Assembly: GCA_018262455.1 (NCBI GenBank)
Contig: JAGSPR010000364.1
Location: forward strand, 1 to 6,889
Length of the DNA stretch: 6,889 bases
Source of the DNA: Deltaproteobacteria bacterium
Lineage (GTDB): Bacteria > Myxococcota > Polyangia > Haliangiales > Haliangiaceae
Direction: 5' to 3'
Below, in pieces: positions 6,037 to 6,889 of this stretch (the stretch's first letter is position 1; the number at the start of each line of letters is the position of its first letter). The notes beneath the pieces are model-generated. The model worked only from the letters and a program-made list of their open reading frames with translations. It ran no database searches and was not told the origin of the DNA. A program made the translations under genes and the position numbers.

Positions 6037-6889
6037 CGGGCCACACAGCATGCTGGTCAGCCCCGAGCCGACGTCGGTGCACGGGGTCTCGAGATTCGAC
6101 AGCTGGAGATCGATCCCGCGAAACCGTGTGCCCGTGGAGTTAGTGATCGCGAGGTAGATCGCGCCGACGCTCTGGGCTGGCGCAGCCATGACGGAGGTCC
6201 CCGACCTGAGCTTGACCCGGAGGTTCACCGTGTCCGTCACGCCCGAGACGTGCGATGCGAAGCCATCGAGCGGCTGCAGCGACAGCTGGCCCTCCCATGG
6301 ATCGCCGCGCGGCACGACGTCGACGGTGCACGGATCGTCGGATGGGCAGCCGATCGCGATCGCATCGACCGCCGGTGCACATGGCTCTTGCGTCATCACG
6401 TCGCTCGTCGACTTGAAGTCGAGGATGCACTTGTTGCACTCGCCGGGGTTGCCGGTCGCGCACTGACAGGCGGGCGAGCCGACGCACTGCCCCGCGGTGC
6501 CGGCGCCGACGTCGACACACAGCTGGAGGCCCGTCGACGCCTGCGGTCCGCAGGTGCCAGCGGCGAGCGCACAGTCGAGCAACTCGAACCGCCGGCCGTC
6601 GCAGTTCGAGTCGAGGCCATCACACAGCTCGGGCTGGTCGGCATGGAAGCCGAGGCGCAGGTCGTCGCAGTCGGCGTCGAGCGCCTCGTGGACATCGCAA
6701 TCGAGATCGAGCAACCGCCCGGTGGCATCGGTGGAATCGACGCTCGGGTCTGGTAGCAGCAAGCGCAGCTGCGGCCCGTCCCCGGGGCGCCACGCGATGC
6801 CACTGTGGAACGTCCCCTGATCCACCGCGCAATCGACGACGGTGGACTGCCCCGGCGCGACGCCCATGTCAGAGGCCGCGGTCAACGCG
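6034..6889 (-). CDS. Cysteine-rich protein with a MopE-type metal-binding repeat, C-terminal part (5' end outside window)
   Basis: The minus-strand frame is open from the right edge to the TAA at 6034-6036. A TTG at 6885 could be read as a start, but the frame continues past it and the true N-terminus is missing. Numbered from that TTG (283 residues), residues 61-97 match the MopE-type putative metal-binding motif abundant in Myxococcota: D-x-D-C-D-D (70-75), then PELCDGLDSNCDG (85-97). Residues 61-65 (LDCDV) look like the end of a more degenerate copy. A Cys-rich stretch follows, with cysteines at 105, 112, 123, 134, 140, 142, 150, 153, 169, 180 and 186, probably disulfide-bonded. The C-terminal about 85 residues are Ser/Thr/Val-rich with beta character. 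Such proteins are normally exported, but the signal peptide would be outside the window. The function is unknown; metal binding is inferred from the repeat family. There is no clear C-terminal sorting motif; the protein ends LTSMLCGP. Confidence 0.82.
   Translation of the reverse strand, partial: ALTAASDMGVAPGQSTVVDCAVDQGTFHSGIAWRPGDGPQLRLLLPDPSVDSTDATGRLLDLDCDVHEALDADCDDLRLGFHADQPELCDGLDSNCDGRRFELLDCALAAGTCGPQASTGLQLCVDVGAGTAGQCVGSPACQCATGNPGECNKCILDFKSTSDVMTQEPCAPAVDAIAIGCPSDDPCTVDVVPRGDPWEGQLSLQPLDGFASHVSGVTDTVNLRVKLRSGTSVMAAPAQSVGAIYLAITNSTGTRFRGIDLQLSNLETPCTDVGSGLTSMLCGP

Noticed and set aside
4903..6756. 617-residue open frame on the + strand
   Set aside because: It is antisense to nagZ and the MopE-repeat gene, both of which have clear family motifs. 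Its product is Arg/Ala/Asp-rich without domains, and it arises from the GC-rich codon pattern.

Overview
The window is GC-rich, densely coding DNA with very short intergenic gaps. It most likely comes from a member of the Myxococcota or a related deltaproteobacterial lineage. The main evidence is a partial gene at the right edge carrying the MopE-type Cys/Asp-rich metal-binding repeat, a motif common in secreted proteins of that group. The TPR–MoxR–DUF58–BatA gene order fits this, but the assignment is an inference from content.

Left part, + strand, 1–4839: a tight four-gene block. (1) The C-terminal part of a TPR protein, cut by the window edge, whose first residues resemble the end of a peptidase-MA-like domain. 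(2) Six bases later, a MoxR-family AAA+ ATPase with an unusual N-terminal extension of about 68 residues. (3) Overlapping by one base, a short soluble DUF58 protein with an intact VWA metal site. (4) Overlapping again by one base, a 707-residue BatA-like membrane protein with the N-terminal double-membrane-anchor domain, a degenerate VWA domain, a CARDB-like beta domain, a cysteine-free GATase1-like domain and a C-terminal membrane helix. The expected arrangement is a cytoplasmic ATPase and its DUF58 partner acting on or through a membrane-anchored, mostly periplasmic VWA protein. MoxR/VWA pairs are generally regarded as chaperone-like systems; the substrate here cannot be read from the sequence.

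Right part, - strand, 4867–6889: a cytoplasmic GH3 beta-N-acetylhexosaminidase (NagZ, peptidoglycan recycling) convergent with the BatA-like gene, and upstream of it the C-terminal part of the secreted Cys-rich MopE-repeat protein, which runs off the right edge.

Two non-coding points stand out. The stop codons of the BatA-like gene and of the MopE-repeat gene both sit inside nearly the same small palindrome (TAACCCC[A/T]GGGTT[A/T]). The 57-base gap before nagZ holds a second palindrome next to a -10-like TAGTAT placed so close to the GTG start that nagZ could be leaderless. No RNA genes, insertion sequences or CRISPR arrays were seen, and no stretch over 300 bases lacks a gene. The four-gene block belongs to a known type of gene neighbourhood; its unusual details are the degenerate metal site in the BatA-like protein, the MoxR extension and the stop-codon palindromes.
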